Source of the DNA: Pseudomonas sp. LD120
GTDB taxonomy: Bacteria; Pseudomonadota; Gammaproteobacteria; Pseudomonadales; Pseudomonadaceae
Reading direction: 5' to 3'
NCBI RefSeq assembly: GCF_009861525.1
Contig: NZ_WVHL01000003.1
Coordinates: 1,612,001-1,676,000, forward strand
Length of the DNA: 64,000 bases
Part shown: positions 15,464-24,847 of the stretch, piece after piece
Layout: every line of letters starts with the position of its first letter
Numbering within the stretch: position 1 is the stretch's first letter
Position numbers and translations under genes: made by a program
Notes under the pieces: generated by a model
What the model was told of the DNA's origin: nothing
Database searches by the model: none
What the model saw: the letters and a program-made list of their open reading frames with translations, nothing else

Positions 15464-17005
15464 TTAGTGGCTCTTTAGCGTCGCAACAAACTCCGCGCAG
15501 GGCATTGGCCGTCCAAATAAATAACCCTGGAGGAAGTCCACCCCCTGTGCCGCCAGGTAATCTCGCTGTTCGGGAGTTTCAATACCCTCGGCGACTATGC
15601 CCAGATCGAGTTTGCCCGAGAGTTCGATAATGCTGTCGAGTATATGCAGTGACAGTGCATCGGCCCCGATCATGGCAACGAAGCTCTGATCGATCTTCAA
15701 GTAATCGACATTGAACTTGCGCAGGTAGCCCAGGCTGGAATGCCCGGTGCCGAAGTCGTCAATCGCAATCATTACGCCCAGCTCTCGCAGCGCCGCAAAC
15801 AGTTGCCGGGTAAGCTCGGTGGGCTCAATCAGCTCGCGCTCGGTCAGCTCCAGCACCAGGATCACCTTGCCGGGCGGGAAGGCTGCAAGAAACTCCCGGC
15901 AGTCCTCCAGCAACTGCAGATCACGGCAGTGGCTGGCGGTGATGTTGATGCCGATGTGAAAACCGTCGATGAAGGCCTGGGCATGTGGGGCCAGCGCCTC
16001 CAGGGTTTGTTGCATCAGCGAGCGGGTCATGGGGACGATCAGGCCTGAGTGCTCGGCGAACGGGATGAACAGGTCCGGACGCACCAGCCCCTCTTTGGGG
16101 TGCTGCCAGCGCATCAGCACCTCGATGCCCGCCCATTGCAAGGTGTCGCCGCGCACCACCGGCTGAACGTATGGAATGAACTCCCTGGCTTCCAGCGCTC
16201 GGCGCAGTTCATGGCTGGGAGAGGCGGAACGCTTTTGCACCCAGTTGGCGAGGACGCCGGCGGCGCAGCCTAAAAACACCAGCAGGCTGAACAGCGCCGG
16301 GTACTGGCTTTTCATGTATTTCCAGATGTCCCCCTCGGGAAATCCTGCACTGACGCTGTAGGGATAACGCGATGAACTCAGATGCAAGGGGGCCACTGCT
16401 GCCAGTGGCGGCGCGCCGTCGTGGATCCTGCCATCACTGGACAGCCAATGCTCGCCCACCTGCAGTTGCAAATGGGCGAAGCGGCTGATCAGGTGCAGGG
16501 CGTTGGTCAGGTGATAACCGTCGATGGTCGCCAGGGCCGAGCGCTCGCCCTCACTCCAGCGGTAGACCAGCAGCGCGGTGTTGGGGGTGACGGGATTGCC
16601 ACCCATGAGCCAGAGCCGGCCGTCAACGTAGTCCCGGGGATCGAGGGGCACCGGATAGCTGCCCAGCAATGAACTGCAGTAGTTGTTGTTGTTGCGCCAC
16701 ACCAGGTTGGTCGAGCGCACGAATGGCCGGCGCGTCACCTGATCTCTCAGGGCCAGTTGCCGCACCTCGTCGCACTCCAGGCCTGCCTGGGGCAGCAACG
16801 CCCTGGCGGCAATGTCGGTGTTGTCCAGCATCAGGTCGAACTGGCGAATGGCTTCCTCGGCGGTTTCCAGGCTGCTGCGTACCAGCGTTCGTTCGGCCTG
16901 GGCATAGAGAATGACGGCCCCCAATCCGATGGGGAGCACAATCGCCAACAATGTCCAGAGTGTGCGGGTAGAGCGCTTTAGCGGACCTTTGGCGGTCAGG
17001 GGCAT
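15464..17005 (-). CDS. CSS-motif EAL-domain cyclic-di-GMP phosphodiesterase
   Basis: Encodes 513 aa. An N-terminal membrane segment (about 16-36), a periplasmic CSS-motif domain containing YCSSLLGS, a second membrane segment (about 240-260) and a C-terminal EAL domain (about 275-510). The EAL site appears as EVLMRW, with the other catalytic motifs intact: NITASHC, ELTERE, DDFGTGHSSLGYL, DYLKIDQSF and EGIE. It should hydrolyse c-di-GMP. In CSS-EAL enzymes the periplasmic cysteines sense redox state through disulfide bonding. It lies alone between mvaU and a LysR gene on the same strand. Confidence 0.88.
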   Translation of the reverse strand: MPLTAKGPLKRSTRTLWTLLAIVLPIGLGAVILYAQAERTLVRSSLETAEEAIRQFDLMLDNTDIAARALLPQAGLECDEVRQLALRDQVTRRPFVRSTNLVWRNNNNYCSSLLGSYPVPLDPRDYVDGRLWLMGGNPVTPNTALLVYRWSEGERSALATIDGYHLTNALHLISRFAHLQLQVGEHWLSSDGRIHDGAPPLAAVAPLHLSSSRYPYSVSAGFPEGDIWKYMKSQYPALFSLLVFLGCAAGVLANWVQKRSASPSHELRRALEAREFIPYVQPVVRGDTLQWAGIEVLMRWQHPKEGLVRPDLFIPFAEHSGLIVPMTRSLMQQTLEALAPHAQAFIDGFHIGINITASHCRDLQLLEDCREFLAAFPPGKVILVLELTERELIEPTELTRQLFAALRELGVMIAIDDFGTGHSSLGYLRKFNVDYLKIDQSFVAMIGADALSLHILDSIIELSGKLDLGIVAEGIETPEQRDYLAAQGVDFLQGYLFGRPMPCAEFVATLKSH

Positions 17006-17086
17006 CGATCGAACCTGTGGCGGAGGAGGGGCGTGCCAGCGTCTGGCTGCCGCAGCGGGGGCGGTAGCCTCCTGACGTTGTGTGGA

Positions 17087-17980
17087 TCATCGCAGGATAG
17101 ACGGCTTTGGATAACGATACAGGCGTTGTGCATGCTGGATGAAGGCCAGTGTCGCCGGCGATGCCTGGCGCCGGTCGAGCACGGCGATCCCGACTTGGCG
17201 CCGCACTGGCGGCGACAGGGGTTTGCTCCCATAGCGGGCGTCCGCTGCCGGGGGCAAGGAGAGCTCGGCCAGAATGCTCAAGGCGTCACCCCGGGCTACG
17301 GTTTCCAGGGTGCTGAGCAGTTGCGAGCTGCGGTAGCGGATGTTGGGGCTCAGGCCGGCGCCGATGAACAAGCGCGTAACCAGCTCGGCCGAGCCGGCTT
17401 CGGTCAGCACGAAGGGATCGTGACACAGTTGTTCGAGGCGGATCTCTTGCTCCCGGGCCAGGGCATGGCCCGCGGGAATCAGCGCCATCAACTGGTCCTC
17501 GATCAGCGCGAAGGTGTCGAAACGCTCCTCGGGCAACACCACAAAACCCAGGTCGACTCGTCGCTCCTGCAGCCATTGCAGCACCTGGCGATCCGGCCCC
17601 TCGTCGATATGCACCTCGATTCCCGGATGCTCGCGCCGGTACTCCTTGAGGATGGATGGCAACAGACGCATGGAGGAGGTGGGGCCAAAGGAGCCGATGC
17701 GCAAGGTGCCGCGCTTCATACCCCGCGCATCGGCGGCCTCCTGCTCCAGGGTCGCCGCCAGCCCCAGCATGGCCCGGGCCCGCAGCAACAGTTGGCCACC
17801 AATATCGGTGAGCTCGACCTGGGCCTGATGGCGGCGGAACAGCTCGACCCCCAGTTCCTGTTCCAGGGACTTGATGGCGTGGGACACGGCCGACTGGGTG
17901 ATGCCCAGGCGCGTGGCGGCGCTGGTAAAGCCCGCCAGCTCGGCCACCCGGGAGAAGATCTCCAATTGGGTCAGGGTCAT
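17087..17980 (-). CDS. LysR-family transcriptional regulator
   Basis: Encodes 297 aa with an N-terminal winged HTH (TLTQLEIFSRVAELAGFTSAATRLGITQSAVSHAIKSLE spans residues 2-40) and a PBP-like effector domain. It is divergent from the EamA exporter gene at 18060, with 79 bp between the starts, so it probably regulates that exporter and itself. The effector is unknown. Confidence 0.85.
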   Translation of the reverse strand: MTLTQLEIFSRVAELAGFTSAATRLGITQSAVSHAIKSLEQELGVELFRRHQAQVELTDIGGQLLLRARAMLGLAATLEQEAADARGMKRGTLRIGSFGPTSSMRLLPSILKEYRREHPGIEVHIDEGPDRQVLQWLQERRVDLGFVVLPEERFDTFALIEDQLMALIPAGHALAREQEIRLEQLCHDPFVLTEAGSAELVTRLFIGAGLSPNIRYRSSQLLSTLETVARGDALSILAELSLPPAADARYGSKPLSPPVRRQVGIAVLDRRQASPATLAFIQHAQRLYRYPKPSILR

Positions 17981-18059
17981 GAGTGAAAGCTCATTTTACG
18001 ATGATCAGCTATTAGACAAAGAATGACCTCACAGCACAAATCCACGACCACAGAGCAGC

Positions 18060-19022
18060 ATGATCATGAGTGAAAGCGGTATTAACGGCGCCCTGGCGAC
18101 CGATCACGGGGACCTGGCGGTCTATTGCAAACTGGCGGCAGTGACCTTGATCTGGGGCGGCACCTTCGTCGCCGGTCGCTACCTGGCCGGTGGGCTTTCC
18201 CCCTGGCTGGCTGCCAGCCTGCGTTTCTTTCTTGCCAGCCTGGCCCTGCTTGGCTTCATGGTGGTGGCGCGCATTTCCTTGGCCCGACCCAGCCTCAAGC
18301 AGCTCGGCCAACTGGCGCTCCTGGGGTTCTTCGGCATCTTTTTCTACAACCTGTGCTTCTTCCTCGGCCTGCAACAGATCAACGCCTCGCGGGCGTCCTT
18401 GATCGTGGCGCTCAATCCTGCGGTGATTGCCCTGGCGTCCTGGGCACTGTTCAAGGAACGTCTGAGCCGGCGCAAGTTGTTGGGCATCCTGTCGTGCCTG
18501 AGTGGCGCAGCCCTGGTGATCTGCAGTCGCGATCCTTCGGCCCTGGCTGCCGGGGCAGGGGGCTGGTATGGCGACCTGTTGATACTCGGCTGCGTCCTGG
18601 GTTGGGGGGTGTACTCGCTGTGTTCCAAAGACCTCAATCAGCACCTTGGCCCGTTGCAGACCGTCACCTATTCGATCCTGATGGGAACCCTGATGCTGTG
18701 GGTCGCAACCCTGGCCAGGGGCGAGTTCGACCTGCATGCCATTGTCCGCCTGGACCTGAACCAGGGCTTGAGCCTGCTGTACCTGGGCGTCTTGGGTTCC
18801 GCGCTGGCCTATATCTGGTACTACGACGGCCTGCGACGCATCGGTGCCACCCGCTCCGGAGTATTTATTGCCCTCAATCCGCTGACGGCAGTGCTGCTGG
18901 GCGCACTGTTGCTGGAAGAGCAACTGAGCCTGGTGATGGGAATGGGCGGGGTGTTGATGCTCGGCGGCATCTACCAGTGCAACAAACCCCTTGCGGGCCA
19001 GGCGAGAAAGGCGATTTTATAG
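18060..19022 (+). CDS. EamA/DMT-family membrane transporter
   Basis: Encodes 320 aa with about ten hydrophobic segments in two homologous halves (EamA repeats), for example VTLIWGGTFVAGRYLAGG near the N-terminus and SALAYIWYYDGLRRIGATR in the second half. Such carriers commonly export amino acids or metabolites. The ATG at 18060 or the in-frame ATG at 18066 (MSESG) could be used. It is divergent from the LysR regulator at 17087, a common exporter-regulator arrangement. Substrate unknown. Confidence 0.85.
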   Translation: MIMSESGINGALATDHGDLAVYCKLAAVTLIWGGTFVAGRYLAGGLSPWLAASLRFFLASLALLGFMVVARISLARPSLKQLGQLALLGFFGIFFYNLCFFLGLQQINASRASLIVALNPAVIALASWALFKERLSRRKLLGILSCLSGAALVICSRDPSALAAGAGGWYGDLLILGCVLGWGVYSLCSKDLNQHLGPLQTVTYSILMGTLMLWVATLARGEFDLHAIVRLDLNQGLSLLYLGVLGSALAYIWYYDGLRRIGATRSGVFIALNPLTAVLLGALLLEEQLSLVMGMGGVLMLGGIYQCNKPLAGQARKAIL

Positions 19023-19040
19023 AGAATGCGGACAAAGGCT

Positions 19041-19067
19041 TTTACGCTGTGTAGAATCCATTTACGC
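19041..19067 (+). promoter_or_regulatory. Direct repeat TTTACGC upstream of hppD
   Basis: TTTACGC occurs at 19041-19047 and 19061-19067, a 20-bp period (two helix turns). TGTGTA between them together with the downstream TTACGCA gives an imperfect TyrR/PhhR-like dyad. Possible activator site for hppD; speculative. Confidence 0.3.
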
Positions 19068-19274
19068 ATACAATAATAAAGTCTTCTGGCAGCAGAAGCC
19101 TCGCCCCCCAGCCGGTAATACAGGGTCGAAATGAAGATACTCGGGTTTCAACTGATTTACGGTGACTTCCTCGCGCGCAGCGTGCGGGGCATCTCCTGCG
19201 CACCGCCTTCTTTCCTCAGCATTGATAGCAACTAACGATCCGTTAATTCTAAAAAGTATGATGAGGCGCCAACC

Positions 19275-20351
19275 ATGGCAGATATCTTCGAAAACCCAAT
19301 GGGCCTGATGGGCTTTGAATTCATCGAATTCGCATCGCCCACCCCCAATACCCTCGAACCGATCTTCCAGATCATGGGTTTCACCAAAGTCGCGACCCAT
19401 CGTTCAAAAGACGTGCATCTGTATCGCCAGGGTGCGATCAACCTGATCCTCAACAACGAACCCCACAGCGTCGCCTCGTACTTCGCCGCCGAACACGGCC
19501 CGTCGGTGTGCGGCATGGCGTTCCGGGTCAAGGACTCGCAGAAGGCCTACAATCGCGCCCTGGAACTGGGGGCGCAGCCGATCCACATTGAAACCGGCCC
19601 GATGGAGCTGAACCTGCCGGCGATCAAGGGCATCGGCGGCGCGCCGCTGTACCTGATCGACCGTTTCGGCGAAGGCAGCTCGATCTATGACATCGACTTT
19701 GTGTTCCTCGACGGCGTGGACCGCAACCCACCGGGTGCGGGCCTGAAGATCATCGACCACCTGACCCACAACGTGTACCGCGGGCGCATGGCCTACTGGG
19801 CCGGCTTCTACGAGAAGCTGTTCAACTTCCGCGAGATCCGTTACTTCGACATCAAGGGTGAATACACCGGCCTGACCTCCAAGGCCATGACCGCTCCGGA
19901 CGGCATGATCCGCATCCCACTGAACGAGGAATCGTCAAAGGGCGCCGGGCAGATCGAAGAGTTCCTGATGCAGTTCAACGGCGAGGGCATCCAGCACGTG
20001 GCCTTCCTCACCGACGACCTGATCAAGACCTGGGACGCGTTGAAGAAAATGGGCATGCGTTTCATGACCGCGCCGCCAGAGACTTACTACGAAATGCTCG
20101 AAGGCCGCCTGCCTCACCACGGTGAGCCGGTCAACGAGCTGCAATCGCGGGGCATTCTGCTGGACGGCTCTTCGGAAGCTGGCGACAAGCGCCTGCTGCT
20201 GCAGATCTTCTCGGAAACCCTGATGGGGCCGGTATTCTTCGAATTCATCCAGCGTAAAGGCGACGATGGTTTCGGCGAGGGCAACTTCAAGGCACTGTTC
20301 GAATCGATCGAGCGCGACCAGGTGCGTCGCGGTGTTCTGGCCACCGAATAA
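19275..20351 (+). CDS. hppD: 4-hydroxyphenylpyruvate dioxygenase
   Basis: Encodes 358 aa, the same length as the P. fluorescens enzyme of known structure. It converts 4-hydroxyphenylpyruvate to homogentisate in tyrosine catabolism. The iron ligands are His162 (DHLTHNV), His241 (GIQHVAF) and Glu323 (FFEFIQRKG). The substrate and C-terminal helix motifs ([19 protein letters not shown]) are typical. It starts at ATG 19275 and ends before a strong terminator. The next gene is hpaR, linking tyrosine and hydroxyphenylacetate regulation. Confidence 0.96.
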   Translation: MADIFENPMGLMGFEFIEFASPTPNTLEPIFQIMGFTKVATHRSKDVHLYRQGAINLILNNEPHSVASYFAAEHGPSVCGMAFRVKDSQKAYNRALELGAQPIHIETGPMELNLPAIKGIGGAPLYLIDRFGEGSSIYDIDFVFLDGVDRNPPGAGLKIIDHLTHNVYRGRMAYWAGFYEKLFNFREIRYFDIKGEYTGLTSKAMTAPDGMIRIPLNEESSKGAGQIEEFLMQFNGEGIQHVAFLTDDLIKTWDALKKMGMRFMTAPPETYYEMLEGRLPHHGEPVNELQSRGILLDGSSEAGDKRLLLQIFSETLMGPVFFEFIQRKGDDGFGEGNFKALFESIERDQVRRGVLATE

Positions 20352-20374
20352 CCCCCGGCAGGCTTGAGCCCACG

Positions 20375-20409
20375 GCCCGATCAGACACCGTCTGATCGGG
20401 CTTTGTTTT
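20375..20409 (+). terminator. Rho-independent terminator after hppD
   Basis: An 11-bp stem (20375-20385 with 20391-20401), a 5-nt loop and a T-rich tail. Confidence 0.85.
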
Positions 20410-20465
20410 GCCTGTCGGTTAGCGATTGTGAATGTGTTAATGTTTGCGCCTTTGTTTCTCAGCCC

Positions 20466-20903
20466 ATGACCGACGCCTTGATGAAAAACCCTCGACCTTC
20501 CCTGACCTTGACCTTGTTGCAGGCCCGCGAGGCCGCGATGGCGTTCTTTCGACCCTCGCTGAATCAGCACGACCTGACCGAGCAGCAATGGCGGGTGATC
20601 CGCATCCTGCGCCAGAACGGCGAACTGGAAAGCCATCAACTGGCAAAAATGGCCTGCATTCTGCCGCCGAGCATGACCGGCGTGCTTACCCGCCTGGAGC
20701 GTGACGAATACGTCAGCCGCCGCAAGTCTCCGGAAGACCAGCGCCGGCTGTTCATCACTCTGACCGAGAAGGGTCAGGCCTGCTTCGAGTCCATGAGCGG
20801 CGACATGGAAATCAATTACCAGAAGATCCAGCAGCAGTTTGGCGAAGAGAAGATGCAAGCCTTGCTGGCCCTGCTCAACGAACTCAAACAGATCAAGCCC
20901 TGA
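20466..20903 (+). CDS. hpaR: HpaR, MarR-family repressor of homoprotocatechuate catabolism
   Basis: Encodes 145 aa. The core SLTLTLLQAREAAMAFFRPSLNQHDLTEQQWRVIRIL and the winged helix (residues ~50-110, with DQRRLFITLTEKG in the wing) match HpaR of E. coli, which represses the hpa meta-cleavage operon until homoprotocatechuate or a related aromatic binds. The start is uncertain: ATG 20466 or 20481, neither with a strong ribosome binding site. It sits after hppD and 15 kb from the hpa operon it probably controls. A GTTAAT half-site resembling the hpa palindromes lies at 20436-20441, suggesting autoregulation. Confidence 0.85.
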   Translation: MTDALMKNPRPSLTLTLLQAREAAMAFFRPSLNQHDLTEQQWRVIRILRQNGELESHQLAKMACILPPSMTGVLTRLERDEYVSRRKSPEDQRRLFITLTEKGQACFESMSGDMEINYQKIQQQFGEEKMQALLALLNELKQIKP

Positions 20904-20993
20904 GCTTGCGTGCGCCTATTCGCCCGCGGGAGTGACTGGCGCGAGCCGCGCGCTGGGGAAGCCTTGGGCCGCCGCGAGCCCTGCGCGGATAAG

Positions 20994-21875
20994 TCAGGCC
21001 CGGCGCTGATGCATCAGGTGCCTGCAGCCTTCGAGCACCAGCACCAGCACCGCCAGCCAGACCGGTATGTAGGTCAGCCATTCCCCGGCCTTGATGCTTT
21101 CTCCCAGCAGCAGCGCGACAAACAGCAGCAACACCGGCTCCACATAACTGAGCAGGCCGAACAGGCTGAAGGCCAGCAAGCGACTGGCGATGACGTAGCA
21201 CGCCAGCGCCGAGGCGCTGATCACCCCCAGCAAGGGGATCAGCAGGTACAGGCCGGGATGGTTGTCCACCACGGCAAAGCCTTGTTCACCGCCTTGCACA
21301 AACCACAGGGCCACCGGGATCAACAGCGCCATGTCCAGCCACAGGCCCCCCAAGTGATCGGTGCCCAGGCGCCGGCGCAGTACGAAATACACCGGGTAGC
21401 CCACGGCCACCATCAGGGTCGCCCAAGAAAAACTACCCACCTGATACAGCTCGTTCAGCACCCCGAGGCACGCCAGCACCGCTGCCACGGTCTGCAAACG
21501 TGACAGGCGTTCGCCATACACCATGCGCCCGGTCAGCACCATGGTCAGTGGCAGCAGGAAATACCCCAACGACACATCCAGGCTGTGGCCGTTGAGCGGG
21601 GCCCACATGAACAGCCAGAGCTGTACCCCCACCAGCGCCGAGGACAGCAGCATCGCCAGGCACAGAACCGGTTTGCCACGCACCCGTTGCAGCACTTCGC
21701 CGACCCGATACCACTCACCGCTGAGCAGCATGAACAGGCTCATGCACGGCAGGGTGAGGAGCATCCGCCAGCCGAAGATCTCCACTCCGGTCAGGGGCAC
21801 CAACAGCGAGGTGTAGAAATACATGACGGCAAACAGCACCGACGCCAGGACCGATAACGCAATACCTTTAGACAC
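20994..21875 (-). CDS. rarD: RarD-like EamA-family transporter
   Basis: Encodes 293 aa with ten predicted membrane segments, beginning SKGIALSVLASVLFAVMYFYTSLL and including GVEIFGWRMLLTLPCM, both characteristic of RarD. The start is the GTG at 21875, preceded by GAGG at 5-nt spacing; the frame continues upstream but that stretch is not membrane-like. RarD proteins are putative permeases, historically linked to chloramphenicol sensitivity; the substrate is not established. Confidence 0.82.
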   Translation of the reverse strand: MSKGIALSVLASVLFAVMYFYTSLLVPLTGVEIFGWRMLLTLPCMSLFMLLSGEWYRVGEVLQRVRGKPVLCLAMLLSSALVGVQLWLFMWAPLNGHSLDVSLGYFLLPLTMVLTGRMVYGERLSRLQTVAAVLACLGVLNELYQVGSFSWATLMVAVGYPVYFVLRRRLGTDHLGGLWLDMALLIPVALWFVQGGEQGFAVVDNHPGLYLLIPLLGVISASALACYVIASRLLAFSLFGLLSYVEPVLLLFVALLLGESIKAGEWLTYIPVWLAVLVLVLEGCRHLMHQRRA

Positions 21876-22076
21876 TCTGGCCTCGTAAACCCGAACGCTC
21901 GGGATGCATGGAAAGAAGGGTGCAGACGCGAGGGGCAATATAGAGGGTTTGCCGCGAGATTTTTGCTCTGATTGCGACACCCTGGCGGGATAATTTCTCG
22001 TTTACAGCGAACCTGAGACAGCACCTGACGCGACGGAGGCCGGTGGCAAGAGCGTTTGCGCTGCCACCGGCATGGT

Positions 22077-23090
22077 TCAGCCCAGGTGCGGAAAACGTCC
22101 CGAGACGAAGTGGCCGACATCATTGAAGCCAGGGGTCGACGCGTGCCCCGGGGTAACCAGGGCGTCGATGAAGGCCTCATCCTCGGCACTGATCTTCACC
22201 TCCAGGGCCCGGATGTAGGCGTCCCACTGCGTTTCGGTGCGCGGGCCGACAATGGCTGAACTCACCGCCTGGTTGTTCAGCACCCAGGCGATGGCGAATT
22301 CGACGATGCCGACGCCATGGCCTTGGGCGTATTCCTGGATCTGCTGGGCGATGCGCAGGGACTCGACCCGCCATTCGGTTTCCAGGATGCGCTTGTCCTG
22401 GCGCCCGGCGCGGCTGCCGCTGTCCGGTGCCACGTCCGGTGCGTACTTGCCGCTGAGCACGCCCCGCGCCAATGGGCTGTAAGGCACCACGCCCAGCCCA
22501 TACGCCTTGGCGGCGGTGATCTGCTCGCCCTCGGCCTGACGGTTGACGATGTTGTACAGCGGTTGACTGATCACCGGACGGTCGACCCCCAACTGGTCGG
22601 CCACTCGAATCGCCTCGGCAATCCGCCAGCCCCGATAGTTGGACAGCCCCCAGTAGCGGATCTTGCCCTGGCGCAACAGGTCGCCGATGGCCGAGATGCT
22701 CACCTCAAGTGGTGTGTTGTGGTCCTCGCGATGCAGGTAATAGATGTCCAGGTAATCGGTGCCCAGGCGGGTCAGGCTGGCGTCGATGCCGTTGAAGATG
22801 TGTTTGCGGCTCAGGCCGCTGCGGTTGGGCACCCCGTCGGCAGGGCCGAAGCCCACCTTGGAGGCCAGCACCCACTCATGGCGGTGCCTGGCAATGGCCT
22901 CGCCGACAATCTCTTCGGAGCGGCCCTGGGTATAGACGTCGGCGGTATCGATGAAGTTAATCCCTTGATCCCACGCCTTGTCGATGATGCGTAGCGAGTC
23001 TTCGGTACTGGTCTGCTCGCCGAACATCATGGTGCCCAGGGTCAGGGTGGAAACCTTGAGGCCGGAGTGGCCGAGGATGCGATAGCTCAT
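22077..23090 (-). CDS. Aldo/keto reductase
   Basis: Encodes 337 aa with a TIM-barrel AKR fold. The catalytic tetrad is visible: Asp48 and Tyr53 (DTADVYTQG), Lys78 (LASKVGF) and His120 (YYLHRED). The C-terminal NADPH-binding part has SAIVGPRTETQWD. It reduces aldehydes or ketones with NADPH; the substrate is unknown. It is on the same strand as, and downstream of, the truncated LysR relic at 23388-24235, across a REP-filled gap. Confidence 0.9.
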   Translation of the reverse strand: MSYRILGHSGLKVSTLTLGTMMFGEQTSTEDSLRIIDKAWDQGINFIDTADVYTQGRSEEIVGEAIARHRHEWVLASKVGFGPADGVPNRSGLSRKHIFNGIDASLTRLGTDYLDIYYLHREDHNTPLEVSISAIGDLLRQGKIRYWGLSNYRGWRIAEAIRVADQLGVDRPVISQPLYNIVNRQAEGEQITAAKAYGLGVVPYSPLARGVLSGKYAPDVAPDSGSRAGRQDKRILETEWRVESLRIAQQIQEYAQGHGVGIVEFAIAWVLNNQAVSSAIVGPRTETQWDAYIRALEVKISAEDEAFIDALVTPGHASTPGFNDVGHFVSGRFPHLG

Positions 23091-23196
23091 GGGCGAAATC
23101 CTTGTGCTAGAAGGCTGGCCAGGGCAATACCGGCCATGGGGCGACCATCAAATACCACAACGCCGGGCTTGCGCAATGCCTGAATGGCGTCTCCTC

Positions 23197-23365
23197 GACG
23201 GGGCCGGCTTGCCGGCGAAGGGGCCCATGAGATCGCCTTGGCTGGCCAGCCAGCTCCTTGTATCTGGACTACGCGCCGTCAGGAGTGAAAGCTCTCGACT
23301 GGTCATCGAGGGAGGTGGCGTTGTGGTGCAGGAGCCGGCTTGCCGGCGAACCGCGCAGTGGCCAG
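23197..23365. repeat. Cluster of three REP palindromes
   Basis: GCCGGC-TT-GCCGGC at 23203-23216, the palindrome GGCTGGCCAGCC at 23240-23251 in inverted context, and a second GCCGGC-TT-GCCGGC at 23334-23347. These are typical Pseudomonas REP cores; the first two face each other as a REPIN-like pair. They fill the gap between the LysR relic and the aldo/keto reductase gene. Confidence 0.75.
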
Positions 23366-23387
23366 CTGCTCAAGGAACCGGTGCTGG

Positions 23388-24235
23388 TCAGGGGCACAGC
23401 GCCCGACAGCGCTGCAGCACGAAGCTGTGCAGCAGGCGCACCCGCTCCGACACCTGCAGGCGATGGGGGCACAACAGGTTGAAGGGCGTCAGTTCGCCTT
23501 GCCAATCGCCGAGCAACGGCACCAGGCGCCCGGCGCGGATGTCTTCGGCGACATCCAGCCGGGCCTTGTAGACAATGCCATGGCCGGCCAGGGCCCAGCG
23601 TCGGGCCACTTCGCCGTCGTCGCACAGGTAGTCACCGCGCACCGGCACCTCGCGGGTATCGTCGCCACGGCTGAAGCGCCAGCAGTCGTAGGGCCGGTCG
23701 TTGCGCAGGTAGAGCAGGGCGCTGTGGTGCGACAGCTCTTCGGGCGACTGTGGGGTGCCGCAACGGGCCAGATAAGCCGGGCTGGCGCAGGCCACGCGTC
23801 GATGCTCGGGAAGAATCGGCAGGGCCACTAGGCTCGAATCCTCGGGTACGCCAAAGCGCAGGGCTACATCCACGGTGTCGCGGAACAAGTCGGCGTGGCG
23901 ATCGTTGAGCCGCAGTTGCAGGCGCAATTGCGGGTGCTGGTGCTTGAACGCGTCGAGCCAGGGCAGCAGCGCGTTGCGTCCGAAATCCGAGGGCGCCGAC
24001 AGTTGCAACACCCCGGCCAGCCCCAGGCTCTGCTGTTTGAGCGCCTGCTCACCATCGCCCAGAGTGGCCAGGGCCAGGCGTACGCTTTCCAGGTAGCGCC
24101 GGCCTTCCTCGGTCAGGCGCATGCTGCGGGTCGAACGCGCCAGCAGGCGGCAACCCAGGCGTGTTTCCAAGCGTTTGAGGGCGATGCTGGCGGCGGCCGC
24201 GGTCAGGCCCAGGGAGCGGGCGGCGGCCCCGGTGA
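23388..24235 (-). pseudogene. LysR-family regulator lacking the first half of its HTH
   Basis: From about SLGLTAAAASIALKRLETRLG onward this is a normal LysR protein: recognition helix, LLARSTRSMRLTEEGRRYLE wing and linker, and a full effector domain (LSAPSDFGRNALLPWLDAF and so on). About 25-30 N-terminal residues of the wHTH are missing. They are replaced in frame by the N-terminal part of an MFS transporter (24236-24600), so no normal LysR start exists. The shared segment FTGAA, plausible in both parent proteins, marks the likely junction near 24220-24235. Probably a deletion fusion and non-functional as a regulator. Confidence 0.8.
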
Positions 24236-24600
24236 ACAGACGCAAGGTATAGAACTGGGTTGGCGTGGTGACGAACAGCAGGCAGGTGGAGAGGGTGCCC
24301 CAGGTGATCATCATCAGCGCAATCAAGCGCCGCGGGCCAAACCGGTTCAGCGCCAGGTTGCTCGGAACTTCGCACAGCACGTAGCCGATGAAGAAGATCC
24401 CGGCACCCAGGCCGTAGATCGTTTCGCTGAATTTAAGGGCATCGAGCATCTGCAACTTGGCGAAACCAACGTTGACCCGCTCGAGGTGGTTGAACAGGTA
24501 GCAGGCGAAGATGAAGGGGGATCAGGCGCAGGGTGATGCGCTTGTAGACGGTGTTCGGGTCGTCAGTCCGGGCCAGTGCGACAGCGGCGCTCTGTGACAT
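24236..24600 (-). pseudogene. 5' fragment of an MFS transporter, frameshifted
   Basis: Begins at ATG 24600 (MSQSAAVALARTDDPNTVYKRITLRLIP). It then shifts frame at a run of five G on the plus strand (five C in the coding sense) near 24516-24520 and continues as FIFACYLFNHLERVNVGFAKLQ in the next frame through GLGAGIFFIGYVLCEVPSNLALNRFGPRR. This is the ACS-type (tartrate/glucarate/hpaX-like) MFS family, first ~115 residues only. The rest of the gene is gone and the reading frame enters the LysR remnant. It is divergent from cdaR, so it was probably the sugar-acid transporter of this locus. Confidence 0.82.
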
Positions 24601-24723
24601 GGCGTGTCTCTCTTTATTATGATTTTTCGCGGTGCAAGGGTAACGTTGACCGCCCCGAGAGTCTCGGTCACCGGGGGGGTTGTCTTTGTGCCGGCGCACA
24701 GCGATTGGCCCCAAGGCGCGGTG

Positions 24724-24788
24724 TCACTGAACAACGTCACTGAACAACGTTACTGAACAACGCTATCGAGCAGCGTTATTGAACAACG
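24724..24788. repeat. 13-bp tandem repeat, five copies
   Basis: Period-13 repeats: two exact TCACTGAACAACG (24724-24736, 24737-24749), then TTACTGAACAACG (24750-24762), the diverged CTATCGAGCAGCG (24763-24775) and TTATTGAACAACG (24776-24788), plus a partial sixth. They lie between cdaR and the divergent MFS remnant, so they could be regulator-binding iterons or a minisatellite. Confidence 0.85.
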
Positions 24789-24847
24789 TCACTGCCGCGC
24801 CACATGCGGCCCGTCCCAGCTGCTGCAGTCGTCAAGGATCATCCCCC

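Noticed and set aside
23388..24455. A working fusion of transporter and LysR regulator
   Set aside because: Only a few membrane helices remain, half the HTH is missing and the upstream start is out of frame, so decay is more likely.
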